DNA of 64,000 nucleotides from Beaufortia kweichowensis. Lineage: Eukaryota; Chordata; Actinopteri; Cypriniformes; Gastromyzontidae. The stretch spans positions 7,460,621-7,524,620 of the forward strand of contig CM032809.1 in assembly GCA_019155185.1 (NCBI GenBank), given 5' to 3'. A model generated the notes under the pieces. That model was not told the DNA's origin. It did no database searches and saw only the letters and a list, made by a program, of their open reading frames with translations. A program made the translations under genes and the position numbers. This document shows positions 21,148 to 34,456 of this stretch, in pieces (within the stretch, counting starts at the first letter, position 1; each line of letters opens with the position of its first letter).

Positions 21148-22370
21148 TATGTAGTATGATCACATTCTATTGTAAAACTACACACATACTACAGGTTATT
21201 ATTCATCATGTTATCTTCCCATTGCCATTTTCCCACGTTTAACTTCAAAGCTCTTTTCTCCTCTGCTTTGCACAGTCAGTATTTTCTGGATTCTTTTAAC
21301 CTTTACATGCCAACCACATTCACTATGAATCTTTCATTCATGTCTAATAAACCTTTGGGATCCCAAAACTCACAGGAGATTTTTGAATCCATGAAAGGCT
21401 TCATTTGTTGTTCTCTCAATGTGAAAATCTGACCAAAAAGACGCAAGATTTTCAGCTCTCTAATCTAGCGGCTGTCCTTTGCCTGTCAATGAAGTGAGGG
21501 AATTGTGCTTTTTCCAGCCAGTTGCCAGTCAAATCCTCACTGTTGTGTTTCTGTTGTGCAGAACTTGCACCAAACCAGGAGGTATTACAATATACCGTTG
21601 TTTCTTCTTAATTCTGTTCTCTATTCTGCTGTAACCTTGTAAGCTTACATGTGTTAATGCAGTCAAGAGATATAATGCAATAGGTAACAAATCAATGCAA
21701 TAGGCAGCATTGGTGCTTCACTGCTGAACATTGCTACAGTATAACCGCCTGTTCAACCTGGTCCTATAACCTTAAACAATTAATATAGTCTGCCAACCGA
21801 ATATTTGGCCTGAAGACCTTTAAGACGTGCTGGTTTCACATCCCACCCCACACACATACATGCACTTGCCTGTCTGTTCTCTGTATATCCAGTTCGTTAG
21901 AGGCAAACTTCATAAAAATAAAATAATAATGATACACAATGACTGTTATGTAATTCTAAAGATGTCTAACTGCACATTTCTTTCTAATCATTTAGTCATA
22001 CACTGTTTAAAGGACACTGTGTTTGTCCTTCATCTGTACCATCTCTTTACCCTGTACTGTCGATGAGTCACACACTAGTTCAGTAGTCTATGAAGTACAT
22101 TTTTCATCAAGCCCTTCAGATGCAGCTAATATAAAAATATTTTTTCTGTATGGTTTATATGATGCACTCATGCCTTAAAAGTAAATAATTGGCAAATAGT
22201 TGAACATTCTGATTTAAGGGATTTGCAATAAGTACTGAGATTAAATGACATTAGAATACATGCTTGGTGAATGTTTTATACTAAAAGTAAACAGACAGAA
22301 TTAATTTTTACAGTTGATGTAATTTGTTAGTTCTTCTACTAATGCAATGTTTTTCTATCTTTCTTTCTAG

Positions 22371-25300
22371 ATGAGTTCTTTCAGCACCAGGGCATTAACG
22401 CTCCTGTCGTCTGTGTTTGGGGCATGTGGGCTGCTACTGGTGGGTGTAGCTGTATCTACAGACTACTGGCTGTTAATGGAAGAAGGTATCGTTCTCCAGC
22501 AGAACCAGACCACAGAAGTGAAGATGGCTCTGCATTCTGGACTCTGGAGGGTGTGTTTCGTGGCTGGTAGGTGCCATTATGTATGCTGCTACATCTTTAT
22601 CACCTAATTGAAATGGAATGATTGTGGTATCATGTTGTGTTATGCATCATTTCCTCTTGCTTGTATGTTGGCAGTTAAACCCTGTTTACGTGTGTCTTCT
22701 ATATTTGTCCTTGGTTAAATCTCAGTTTATTTGTTGGGTATCCTGCTGTGTTACGCAGCTGACTGGCCTGCAGCACTGGTGTGGCATGCTGTTGCATCAC
22801 CCTCCTAAAACGTGCCACATAATGAAACAGAAACGGGTGAGGCTGAGTGGGCACAAGATCTACCGTAATCGCACAGGGCTAATAAAACAACAAAAGCTGT
22901 GTTCATCATTATTTTAAAAAGCAGTTGCATTTTAAGTTGCACAGATTCATTTGCATTGCATGCTGGTTTGTTTTTGTATAACACCAGGAACTGCTGAGGT
23001 GGACTAAAACGATGCCACACCAGTTGGTTGCAAATGGCTGACTAAGAAGAGTGTGAGGATGATGTCATCTTGTCTCAAAGCTTTACTAGTGCTGTTAGCG
23101 TTGCATGCTGTTTGTGTGTGTGTGTGTTTGACAAATCACTACAGGAAGACTTTTGCCCCAGGTGTGTGGTGTTTGTACAATTAGGACTTATTTCATGTGT
23201 TTCTGTGAGAAAATGATTTATGTGTGCTCTAAACACAGTCTATTTTTGCATGCCCACAAAGAGATAGAGGTCTTATATTCTCTGCTTTCATAGCTCATTT
23301 GGTAGAGCATTGCAGTAGTAACCCAAAAGTCATGGGTTTGAACCCCAGGAAAACATATACTAATAAACAATAAAATGCATAATATTTTTATGTCTAAATA
23401 CATACTAGAGCATTAAAACTCGTGACCCTCAAAAAATAGGTGCACAACACTCCCAAATGTACGTGTTCTATGTCTGTGCAATGCAATATGTTCTCTCACC
23501 TCTTTTCTCAATGTCTGCACCAAAATCATCTCTGTGTCTCTTTGTGTTTGTGCCCATCTCTTCTGTCACTGTCAATCTCTGTCTCTTTCTCTGTCTCTCT
23601 TTGTGTCCCCTCTCTCTCTCTTGCTCTTTCTCTTTCTGTCTCAGGGCCAGAGAAGGGGAGATGTGTGGCATCTGAATACTTCACTGAGCCAGAGATAGAG
23701 ATCACTACAGAGAACACAGCCAATATACTGAGTAAGAACATTTAATGCATCATAATGTGTATGAATCCTCATGGAAAAATGTAAAGAATAAAGGAATTAG
23801 AATTAATCATCATAAAATTTTTAATGAATAACACAGAAGTCATTTTGTAACATTTGTCGCTTTAGAGAAAAGGTGTCTGCTGAATTAATAAATGTAAATA
23901 AAAGTAAAATTAGTTTCTAGATCATTTGTTACATTGACCATGTGGACCAACTCTTTTGTAGAAAGGGTCAGATTTTCTTGCTTCCACTGAAGTGCACAAG
24001 ATGCTTTTCAGAACATTTTCAGATCATGCCTGGAATAATTTGTTTAAAATTCAATTTAATATTTAATTGTTATGATATTTTTTTGTAATGATAAAAACAG
24101 CTAGTTTTAGACAACATTTTTTTACACTGTATGTCTGTTTTTGCTCTTTTAGAAATGGTCAGGACGGCCACCCCCTTCCCCATGGTCTCGCTTCTCTTTG
24201 TCTTCACAGCCTTTGTCATAAGTAACATCGGACACATCCGTCCCCAGCGCACCATTCTGGCCTTTGTCTCTGGAATCTTCTTTATCTTATCAGGTAACTG
24301 GACCATAATAATAGTAATATTTAAAATTAACTTCTAAACATAAGTTTGGGAACAGCAGCCATCAAGCTGATATGCTCTAGATTACATCCATGTGCTGTTT
24401 GTTGATATTCAGTTTCAGTTGTAAATCTACAGTCTGATAATTCTGCTCTCTTGCGTCAGAAAATCAGGCTGAGAATCCCGCTGAGAGGTTTGAAAATTTA
24501 ATGAATGGTGTTCCCGATATCTATCTATGGTAACGTTCTTATACTCAATATCTATTGAGTGGTTATTTTCTCCTCTCAGATATTCTCCTCTCAGTAATTA
24601 ATGAGAATGGTCTCTGATCCAATCAACAGAGCTCAGTTTAACCGCTGTCATCTACGGTTTATTAATAGAAAGAGATGTCAATAAAGTCAAAGTTGGCCTG
24701 CTTAGAATATTCTCAATTGGAGATTAAGCACATTAAAACAATAATATACTAAAATAAATTTATTCTTTAAATATCCTAAATATAAACTTTATCTAAAGAA
24801 TATTGGAATATTGGGGCCAAAATAATAATTCAGTTTAAATGCTAATTCTCTCAATGTTTGACGGTACATTCAGACAATTTTAGCGAGCTGTGAATTTTTC
24901 ACAATATTCAGTGAATGTGGTCTGGGCCGGGTTGTGCAGCAGAACTATATCAGTTGATTGTATCAGTTGCCTGGTAAAAGATGCATGAATCAGCCTGCAG
25001 GGACAGAATTTTCATGAATGTTTAGAAGCCTTTAAACAATTCTAGGACAGATACGTCTATTATAACTTGTTTTTGGGAATGGGATGCATTCCAGCTATTT
25101 TTTGTGTATGAAGTACGCAATATAATTTATGATATGAGCACCCACAGAGTTCCTTTGCAAAATGCTGTGACTTACAGTAATTCACCTAATGCGAAAATGC
25201 ATGGCTGAAATTTGTGTTCATTAATTTTTATGTAGCAACCATTTAGATCATAGATTTAATAGTAGCAATAATATGGATTTTAAAAGCATTAAAAAAATAA

Positions 25301-28195
25301 ATGTTCTTGCTCTTTCCAATGTCAATCACTTCATTTCTTATACACCACTGAGATAGCATTCCAATAAAAAGCACATGACATTACAAAAGTAATAAATATA
25401 AAGAACTTATTTACAGTTATTGTTAGTTTTTTGCACTTTTGTGAGCTTTTTGTTATGTGAGCAGTGTGCTCATTTTTATGCAAATACATACAATTACAGG
25501 CAGGTAAAAGAACTAGAAAGAATGCAATGATTTAACAAACCCATTGTGGTCCGGAGACTGCCACAGGAGATGCATTTATTTTTAATGTATTTATTATCAA
25601 TATTTACACTTTACTTATTGATTTCTATCAAGATATAAAAAGACCTTCAAGCACATTGCCTAGCTCTGTCACGAAAGCTCTGGTGCTGTGACTACATTAT
25701 AATCACAATACAGCATTGCCTCTCTTACCGTACTGCTTAATCGCAGCACTTGATTTGCACTTCACAGCGATACCATTTACACTAGAATCAAACCGATCAA
25801 CATTTGCAAATGAGAATGTGATTGAGTTGCTCTTAAATTGTAACTTGCCTCACTGTCTTCATTAGATTTCAGTAAATTAACAAAAAGACAAAAGCAAAGA
25901 GTCAGCAGCAGTGGGAATGGTAATCGTTTTTTCAGGGGGCGGGGCAAAGCAAGGTAAACATATCCCATGTGTTGCAGCTGCTGCAGTTGTACTGTACGCA
26001 CTACTGCAGTTCGATAATAATGGATTGTGTAATGCAGGAGGAAGCGCGACTGCAGATTGTTGAGGTAGTGCAGGCAGCTGTCCAAATCTGTGCTGTGTAG
26101 CACTGCATCAGGTGCTAATGTTACATTTTGCTCAGCATTTTGTACTACAGAATTATTAATAAAACACGAGAGCCCACAGCAGCGTGTGGTGAAGTGCTTA
26201 TCATGTGCAAAACTGCAAATAGTAAACTTCCAAGGTACAGTATACTTGACAATCATATATGCCATGCAGTGGAACGGATCATTCCGCGGCATCACTTTCA
26301 ATAACATCTGTTATGTGATCGCTCCCCGCAGAGTGTATCTCCTGAGTTGTTTCTGTGCAGCATTATTGAATATTCACTAAACATCTCACCTTATTGCTTT
26401 CGACTGGCGAACAAAAGGTATTAGCGTTCACGTCCAAGCTTGTTTATGTACAAATATTAGCCCTAATGTGACACGGCAGTTTAACACCACACGCTCTGCA
26501 TTTTGTAACACAACATAAAAAATCCCTTGTTGGTATTCTGAGTGCAGACAGCTGGCAGTGACAGACCGAGATAATGTGTTTGATTACGCCAGAGGGTTTC
26601 CTTTTGTCTTCTTTCTTTCTCCTGTGCTCCGCAATTACGGCAACGGGGCTTTCTCAATCATAACCACAGCAACACTGAACACACTATAAATGTTAATGTC
26701 TCCCGGTATGACAGGTTTCCTGGTTACGCACTGGTTTAACGTTCTCTCTCCGCAGAGAGCATTTCAAGGAAAACAGTTTTGATTGAACAGGCTGTAATAT
26801 TAAAATGCTGCGGCGTCGACAACCCTTTTATGTGGGTGCTTACAAGGCATGCATTTTCATTTGACGTTTTCATTAAAATCTTGATTTTTTTTATGCATAC
26901 AATATTTTCTAAATCACACAGCATATTGTTGAAGATAGATCACTCATGAACTCACGATCTCATAGCGCCAATAACATTTCACGTAAAATATAAAAATGTA
27001 GTTATTTCCAGTTTGTCATGGCTAAACCCATTCTTGCATCTCTTTTTTTGTGTCTCTTTCAGGTTTGAGTTTAGTGGTTGGTCTGGTCTTGTATATCTCC
27101 AGTATAAATGACGAGGTGATGAACAGGCCTCGGGAACCAGAGCAGTTTTTTCACTATCGCTACGGGTGGTCATTTGCCTTCGCTGCCAGCTCCTTTCTGC
27201 TCAAAGAGGTCAGACACAGCGACCACCCAAACCCAGCGTGTGTGCATGCTGTGCTGAATAAAATGCTTCAGCGTTAACTGTTTTGCTAGCTGCTAAACCA
27301 CAGGTCTGCTCTTATCAGTATGCATTCATTTTAGCTTTACTTCTGGGTGAAAGCTAAGCGTTTTTGGTTTCGCTGCATTTATGCAAATTTCCTACATTCA
27401 CTTCAGCAATTTGTGAAAGTCAGCATTTAGTGTCCGCAGTAACCTTAACATATACTGTAGCTGTATCATATATACGCATGTATTACTGTAGTAGCGTATC
27501 TTACAATCCATTGATCTAGAACACATTAAACCTTTAGTCAATATGAATTAATATTTTAAACATCAGCTGCTTCTTGATGTGCAAACAATTCTGTGGTCTG
27601 GTCAACATTAAACCATTGTTGCCCTTAGTTTTTATCACGCAAATTAAATACTGCACTATCTTTCATAATGTAGATTATTTCTCACACTCTCAAACGACCT
27701 GTGAATTATGGTAGTGATTTACACGTTTTATTTTGCTAGGGTGCTGGGGTCATGTCTGTCTATCTCTTCATGAAGCGCTACGCAGAGGAGGAAATGTACC
27801 GGCCACATCCTGCGCTCTATCGCCCTCGTCTGTCTGAATGCAGCGACTACAGTGGCCAGTATCTGCACCCTGACTCCTGGCCGCCTCCTCAGCGAGGACG
27901 CAGTGCTTCTGAGGTGTCCAGCGACATCTCTATTCAACTCAACCAGACCCCTCTGCCTCCACCGCCAAAGAGCAGCGGGCCCTCTAATCCACCCTTATCA
28001 TCAGGGCCTTCCTCAGGGGCCAGCTATCATCTCCCACCCGCCTCCTCTTCTTCCTCTTCCTCCTATCCTCACACTATCCACTCCTCCCATTCTGGTGGCC
28101 CCATCCATCAATCTCTCCCAATGGCCACGCCCCCACCGGCAGTGCCGCCGCCTCGTTATCACGCCCATATGCGTATGAGCGCCTCACCATGTTAG
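22371..28195 (+). CDS. cacng7: TARP gamma-7, voltage-dependent calcium channel gamma-7 subunit
   Basis: Complete coding region in five exons: 22371-22566, 23645-23731, 24153-24293, 27063-27208 and 27740-28195. It totals 1026 bp and 341 residues. All junctions are GT-AG and in frame. The start follows an acceptor AG directly, as expected for a gene with a non-coding first exon. The product is a four-pass claudin/PMP22-family protein. Visible marks are STDYWL after TM1, NQTTEVKM, the claudin-type GLWRVCF motif, NIGHIRPQRTILAFVSG in the TM2-TM3 region and YGWSFAFAASSFLL in TM4. The residues EKGRCVASEYF and VRTATPFPMVS fit gamma-7 better than gamma-5. The tail starts EEEMYRPHPALYRPRLSECS and ends SASPC, like mammalian gamma-7, but is longer (341 against about 275 residues) because of a Pro/Ser-rich insertion. 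Gamma-7 is an AMPA-receptor auxiliary subunit. The next gene, cacng8, is a second one. Confidence 0.95.
22567..23644 (+). other. cacng7 intron 1
   Basis: Non-coding. It contains a tRNA-like SINE head at 23288-23352 and a CT-rich tract forming the acceptor region near 23560-23644. Confidence 0.8.
23288..23352 (+). repeat. tRNA-derived SINE head
   Basis: Reads TAGCTCATTTGGTAGAGCAT, a near-consensus RNA polymerase III A-box, then GGGTTTGAACCCC, a B-box. The flanks do not pair into an acceptor stem, so this is a retroposon fragment, not a working tRNA gene. Confidence 0.7.
23865..23906 (+). repeat. tail fragment of the dispersed teleost repeat
   Basis: AAAAGGTGTCTGCTGAATTA followed by ATAAATGTAAAT is the minus-strand form of the CATTTAGCAGACGCTTTT motif seen at 3448 and 41560. 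Confidence 0.55.
24294..27062 (+). other. cacng7 intron 3
   Basis: A 2.8 kb intron. An open frame of about 176 codons lies on the minus strand near 25777-26307, but it resembles no family I know and is not supported as a gene. No repeats of note were recognised. Confidence 0.7.
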
Positions 28196-30527
28196 AGGAA
28201 GAATAATTCAGGATAAAATCTGAACAGAATTATTTGTACAACATTATGTAGGAGGAAGACTAGGGTAAGGGGCAAAATGGGCTTTTAGTACAGACAGCAA
28301 AATAGAGAAAAGGGTGCTAACAAGTTTTAAAGATGTAGACAAGAAAGCCCTTCACTTACATTTCTGTGCCTGAATGTGACTGATGTTTCACAGATTCTTA
28401 GAGAAAGTTTAATATGAGAGGTAATAAAGGCATTAGCATTTTTACAGAATGTATGGAGAAGAAAGAAAACAGTAGCGGAACGAGAAAAAAAATGCAGAAA
28501 ATAGTCGTATACGTTATATATATATATATATATATATAAATTTATATTTACAGTAAAGTGTATAAATCTTAACAAAGATCTTATTGCACATCATAACAAC
28601 ATGTTTTTCTTTCCTATCTGATATCAAAACGACTTTTTCCACCTTTATCATCATTTCATGAGAAAAGACTATTTATATCATCTATTTATACCATTTTGTC
28701 TTGTTTGTACTGAAATGCAAACTTCTTAAAACAGGGTGGATAAGAACTATAAATTGTGTACATAATTAAGAGCAGACCCACTTTCAATGGTTGTACAGTT
28801 ATGTAGTGTAGTTAAACATATTTACCTACAGTTTATCATCTGGGCATTGAAAACTTAAGGTGCGAGGGGATCTATGACTCACTGTTGTGTCTTTTCCTAT
28901 CAGTTTGTAATGTTTTTAGATTTGTACATGACGGTAGATGTTCTAAAACACTGGCTGATAGTTCTTTATCATCTCAAAAGTTGTACGCTTGGCCCCATGG
29001 CCTTCAATATGCCTTGTGTTTAAGTGTGCTCTCTCATACTTCAAAAAAATATTTTCAAAAACAACAGCAACAAAAAGAAGTGTAGCACGACACATATAAA
29101 ACATTTTTACCTTAAACATATTTATCTTATAAGATGGAGGCTGTATCTTCAGCTCTTCATGTCTTATGAATGCAGGAGATTTATTCTTTGTAAGGATATT
29201 CTTCTTAACTGTTAAATCATCATCTTAAAAACGCAGCAATTACTTCTCTTTTATTACTGCTATTATTAATCCAATTATTAAATGTATTGTTTGTTACAAA
29301 ACTGTATGACTTATAAAGCTATTATTGAAACTATTTTACATGTGCTGAAATACAAGGACAGATAATGACAAGAACAGGCTCTTGCAGAAGAACTACTGCT
29401 ATAATTCAAGATGAACATTTTCCCTAAACGCCTTCCCCTAAATGTCCTCATAAGGCCCCTTAAATTGCAACATAATGTTTTAGAGATATGAGGAACATAA
29501 TTTGCAGTACTAAAAGTGCTGTTTAAATAGCACAATGCAATATGCAATGCAATGTTTTTGTCTTCTGATATCATTCTCTTATTTCGCCTTAACTAAATGA
29601 GATTTTAAAATGATGAGTTTTATCTTAGCATCTTGCGCCATCTACAGGTGAAGCTAAAATACTACATCAAATAACCTAATCGTCTGCAAGTATCTGGTTT
29701 GAATTTGTAACACTGGCTACATGAAATCTGTATTCAATTTATTGACTAATATGAGGCAGATGACTAAACCCTGAGTCAGCTCGTCCATACTAGTGCATGC
29801 AGATGCTGCAATAAATGAGCAATGCAGTAAAAGAATCTCTGTATGATCGCCACACCAATAAATCGTCCCAGTTTCCTAAACCATAGCAAGTTGAATATTG
29901 CAAAAAAATATTATTTATTAATTAATTTTAAATAATAGCTATCCAATTCATCATCAACTCCCATAACTCCCAACTCTTGTTTTAAATGCTAAAACAATTT
30001 CAAATTTTCATGCATAAGTCAGTTCTGTAACTGATTGCATTGATGTGTGTATAAATATTCTAAACATAAATGGTTACAAAGCATACATTGTTATGAAAAC
30101 CAGGACTGGCTCCTGCTGGCAAGTAAAGAAACGCATAGAATATGCAGAAATGTAGCTATGAAAATTATAAAAGAAAGGAAATGTTTATTCATTTAAGCGC
30201 TACACTGGAGGTATATATAAATTAAGTCTTCTTTTAAGTAAAAATGTGAATATCTGTTTTATTTTCTAATCTTTTTTTAATAACGGCTTTAGAAAAGGCT
30301 TCTGCTCTCATGGTTCCAGTTGACATTTGTTGTCCTGCATTCTCTACTGAGAGGTCTGGCTTATAAATATGTATGTACCATTTTGCATGACATTTTTTTC
30401 TATCGTCATACCCTTTCTCATTTTTTTGCTTTGTTCCTGTGGGCTGTTCAGTATTGATTTTGCTCTCTCAAAGTTCCATTAGGCTAAAGCTGCCTCACTT
30501 ATGCCTTGTCTTTTCTGCTTTCACACC

Positions 30528-30531
<4 letters not shown>

Positions 30532-30580
<49 letters not shown>

Positions 30581-30593
30581 TCTCTCTCTCTCC
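30532..30593. repeat. (CT)n microsatellite
   Basis: Almost uninterrupted CT dinucleotide run with one CACT break. Confidence 0.95.
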
Positions 30594-30696
30594 CATGTTT
30601 TTATGTTTTTCCTCTCTCCCCATGTTTTTCCTTTTAGCAAACCTTCATTTTATAATGCCAAAGCAAGAGTGCCTGACACTTAAGATGATGATGACA

Positions 30697-30697
30697 G

Positions 30698-30734
<37 letters not shown>
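30697..30734. repeat. (ATT)n microsatellite
   Basis: About 12 tandem TTA/ATT units. Confidence 0.95.
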
Positions 30735-30735
<1 letters not shown>

Positions 30736-31884
30736 ACTGTGGCATTTCTTCTTTGCTTAATAAAAAATTGAAACTGTTAAAAGAACCAGCGTACTGTAAA
30801 TATTGGATGTTTAACACACAGCACAGTTTCTTGTAGTATTTTATATTCCTGTGAACCAATTAAATTGTGCCAGTGATGACTATGCTGTATAGATTGTATG
30901 TTCTCAAAAGGATTTTATCTTTCAGAAAGATAACATGTGTAAACCATGCTAGTATTAAGTTTCAGTACTTCAGTTTTTGATGGTTAAAGGCATAATGTAA
31001 GGATTTGCATTGTTTATTCATTGTAGTTGTTTGGTAGTTATTTTGCAGTTAATATTTATAATATGCTACAGTAGATTTCAACATTGTTATTTTATTAGGT
31101 ATGTATGGTCTCATTGCCATATACCTATATATATTTCTATAGGACAAACAGTAGGATGAAGAGACTTTTCTTGATATGGTGTGACACCATGATTTATAAA
31201 CACAACAGCGAGGAGAGCCAAAATATTGCCAAACCCCTGGGGGCAGGAATTGTGGGGTGAGAGAGCGAGAGTTGTGAAGAACTGAGTACAAGACGGAGGA
31301 GTGTGAATGAATGGGTCAGTGTGTTAGTAATGAGGACTTCTGAGAACTTGCTTATGTCTGGGCCTTGTGTGTCAGACTCGGAGAATAGATTTTTATCTTT
31401 CTCTTAACTTGAAAGACCTCAAATAATAATCTTGTGGTATTATTTAAACACCATCCTTGCTAGGAAATGTTTCCTGTATTTTAGTCATGCAGTTGCATTG
31501 CTTTAACACCCACATGAACAAGGAGCCAGAGTCTCTAATACATCACTGTTTTATCGCTCAATGTGTGTTTAGGCATTGTGGATGTTTTAACCACTACAGA
31601 GCTGAGTGGTGATAATCAGTGGTTCTTCTTTACCTGAAGATGTGTGGGCGAACAGTGGCCGGTTTGTCTCTCACTCTCTTGCTCTTCCTTTCTCCCTCAG
31701 AGGAAAAAGACAGAGGAACATGTGAGTACATGAACACATGAAACTGAATATCCTTAGAATTAGTCAAGGCATAAAAATAGACACACGCAGTGGTTTACAA
31801 GATTATATAGACCCACTATAACAAGTCTTTATTATCTCCCAATGGCTTAAAATGACACTAATATTATATAATTTAATATTACAT

Positions 31885-32440
31885 AAATCAGCTTTGACCC
31901 TGTGCCCTATTTATGTACCCTAACTGTGGCTGATTAACAAAAGTGGTAGTTTAACTTGTTAACTGTCACCGTTCCACAGGAGAAATTAAATAAATGAAAT
32001 AAAAAATAAATAAATAATAAAAAAAATCTAAAATTTAAGTTCAGATTTGTACATTTTCATGTGTTTACTCAGTATGACAGTTATCAGGCTATTGACATCA
32101 TGTAAACTTACATTGCACATTTTCTGTTTTAAAAAAAATTGTGTGTATTTTGAATAAATGTTGTGTAAGACTCTAAACCAATTGGGTAAAATATGGACAA
32201 ACAGTACAGTATTCTGGGACATTTTACAGTTGGGTTTGTCAATATTTTACAACCCATTAGTTTTTACATAATGTTGAGTCTTACACAACATTTATTGGAA
32301 ATACACCACAATATATTTAAAACAGAAATGTCCAATATAAATTGACATTGTGTCAATAGATTTTTTAAGTAACACTTTGGTTAATCAGCCAGGCGGGCAG
32401 TTAGGGTGCAAAAGGGGGCACATGGTCAATGTTTTAGTGT
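31885..32440. mobile_element. long imperfect palindrome (fold-back element)
   Basis: Two arms of roughly 200-300 bp face each other around a centre near 32222. On the plus strand the left arm contains ACCCTAACTGTGGCTGATTA near 31917, and the right arm contains its inverse, TAATCAGCCAGGCGGGCAGT, near 32383. The inner arms carry AATAAATGTTGTGTAAGACT near 32153 and the inverse AGTCTTACACAACATTTATT near 32276. The left arm has an AT-rich insertion at about 31955-32085. There is no coding capacity. It is likely a non-autonomous fold-back transposon. Confidence 0.7.
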
Positions 32441-32469
32441 AATTGTTTAACCTTTTTGTATATTTCAGT

Positions 32470-32720
32470 TGCTATCAATAAACTGTATTACTGGGTGAAT
32501 TAAAATTGGATATGGAACACTTTGACATGTTTTTAATTTCAATGTCAAAAAGTGTCCCAATCAACCTGAATTCACTCTTGGGTGGTTTTCAACACACTGT
32601 TGGGTTATAAATTAACTTAAAAGGTTGTTCTTACCCAAACATGGGTTGAAAAACTCAACATTTGAGTTAAAACAGCATAGGATAATTCACAACAGTGTGT
32701 CAGGATCTATCTGTATTTGA
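32470..32720. repeat. second repeat-derived block with short inverted repeats
   Basis: Contains GAACACTTTGACATG near 32516 and its approximate inverse CATTGAAATT...AAAGTGTC near 32541. It also has AACCCAAACATGGGTTGAAA near 32634, a motif common in teleost interspersed repeats. Boundaries are uncertain. Confidence 0.4.
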
Positions 32721-33239
32721 CCCAGTAATTTACACAGCATTGGCCAAAATGCATATTTTCTGACCACTAGTAAGATCTTTGGCCTATATATGAGCTAAAA
32801 TCGAATTTATCTAATCTTTATAGCATAAAACCAAACTGTTTTGACCAAGCCTGTCATATACAGTATAATGTCAAATAATCCCATGCCCTCATTACCATAT
32901 TTAGATTTCCTCTCTTTAAAAAGACTCTTTGTAGGACAGCAATTTCCCATTGGCCTCTACTGGACGTTTCACACATCCAGTGTGTAGAACAATGACCTGA
33001 ACAAAGTGTACAACAAAAAGTGTCAATCAAAAGAACAATCCAATAATACAGAAAGATCATGTTATGTACTCTGGTCAAGTATAACCAGTCTATCCATCAC
33101 TCTCTGAGAGAATATCGTTTGTTCGATTAGTTAAAGTGTGTCAACCCTTCCTAGAGGACTGTGATTTATGTTTTGGTCGATATTAAGCAAGTCCTGTCGT
33201 TTAATTCCTGCTTCAGCATCCCTTATTCATATGAATACA

Positions 33240-33335
33240 ACAGTCTCTTACCGCCCCCTCATTCACCGCCTCCCCAGAACCGCCTCAGATGATTACGGGC
33301 AAAACGCAACAGGAATACGCGGTTAAACTGTGGAG
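33240..33335 (+). other. candidate non-coding first exon of cacng8
   Basis: A GC-richer segment ending in the strong donor sequence GTGGAG|GTAAGA (intron from 33336). It precedes CpG-containing DNA at 33440-33660. It lies in the right place to be an upstream cacng8 exon, but no transcript evidence is visible. Confidence 0.3.
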
Positions 33336-33955
33336 GTAAGACGAAAAACTCAAAATTAAATATCGTTTGCATATTTCTTCAATGGGGTACATTTCTAGCA
33401 GATTCGTTTAAAGAAAATACGATATATGAATAGTGAATTTACTCGGGTGGGTTTCCTCGACGTGTGCGTGCGCCTTCACTCGATTAATAAACTATTAATT
33501 CGAATAACTATTAATTTTTCTTGTCACGTAAACGTTTTAATTGCTGTTTCTACACGCAATTGTTTGTGTAAATAGTAATTTTTACTAAAGTCTGTAACGG
33601 CACTATGCGCGAGCTCGATGGAGACGCGCGAACTGAGCGTTTTGAATACGCACCCGCGTAACGGTCTTGGGAAAGACATCTGTCAATCATTTTGATGACT
33701 GGGAAGGATCAGTCATTGGCTTTTATGTTGTATCATCCCCTTCAACATCAAAACAACAAATCATCGATCGGCTGACGGTTCGTTGGCACCGCAAAATCGC
33801 TACGTGTTGCATTAGTGACCCACAGTATCCAACAACAAAAATGCGCAGAAACTTACAGTTTATATCTACATTTTATTAGACCGTTTGCTTTCACATAAAC
33901 ATGTTAAAGCGCTGCAAATGGAAACACACCTCAACTTCACTGGACGTCTCCGTTC

Positions 33956-33980
33956 ATTCATTCATTCATTCATTCATTCA
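33956..33980. repeat. (CATT)n microsatellite
   Basis: Six to seven tandem CATT units. Confidence 0.9.
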
Positions 33981-34387
33981 TACAGTCACACCAAAGACGC
34001 AATATCTGGCGTTTATTGCCTACTACAGTGACTCCTATTTTCTCTAAACGTTTTTATATGTGACAGTAATAATAAATGTAGTGTGAACTGGCTGCATTAG
34101 GAGTGTAAATCAAATGGTTGTGAGTGGTTTGTGCGTACTCCATTTTTGCAAGGCACCTGAATCCTCTGTTAGTTCTAGCAGACATGACACATTGTTGCCA
34201 TGCTATGGGAATACTTTAGTGTGGTAAGGCCATTACTGCCCTACAGAAGTTCATTCATATATAATTAAATCACTAGCTTGCTTTTTTCCCACAAATATGA
34301 ATATGTGACCACCAGGGTTGGCCTGCTTTACTGTAGAAGTGTTCTGTAAAGACACAGCATTTACTTATATGAAATGATCAATACTAT

Positions 34388-34456
34388 ACATTGCATTTAT
34401 GCATTTGGCAGATGCGTTTATTAACACAATGCTCTACTAACTGAGCTACAGGAACA
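34388..34456 (-). repeat. tRNA-derived SINE-like fragment
   Basis: The minus strand reads CCTGTAGCTCAGTTAGTAGA then GCATTGTG, a good A-box. It is joined to the CATTTGGCAGATGCG tail motif, with the middle of the element lost. Confidence 0.6.

Larger units (their letters stand above)
28196..30800 (+). other. cacng7 3' UTR and downstream DNA
   Basis: AT-rich and non-coding. AATAAA occurs at 28423, about 230 bp after the stop, and could serve as a polyadenylation signal; others follow. It contains a TA repeat near 28516-28540, a CT repeat at 30532-30593 and an ATT repeat at 30697-30734. Confidence 0.5.

Noticed and set aside
23288..23352. Possible tRNA gene with good A- and B-boxes.
   Set aside because: The flanks do not form an acceptor stem and similar broken copies occur elsewhere, so it is a tRNA-derived retroposon fragment.
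25777..26307. 176-codon minus-strand open frame inside cacng7 intron 3.
   Set aside because: No recognisable domain, cysteine- and leucine-rich composition typical of random AT-rich antisense, and no visible splice context or promoter.
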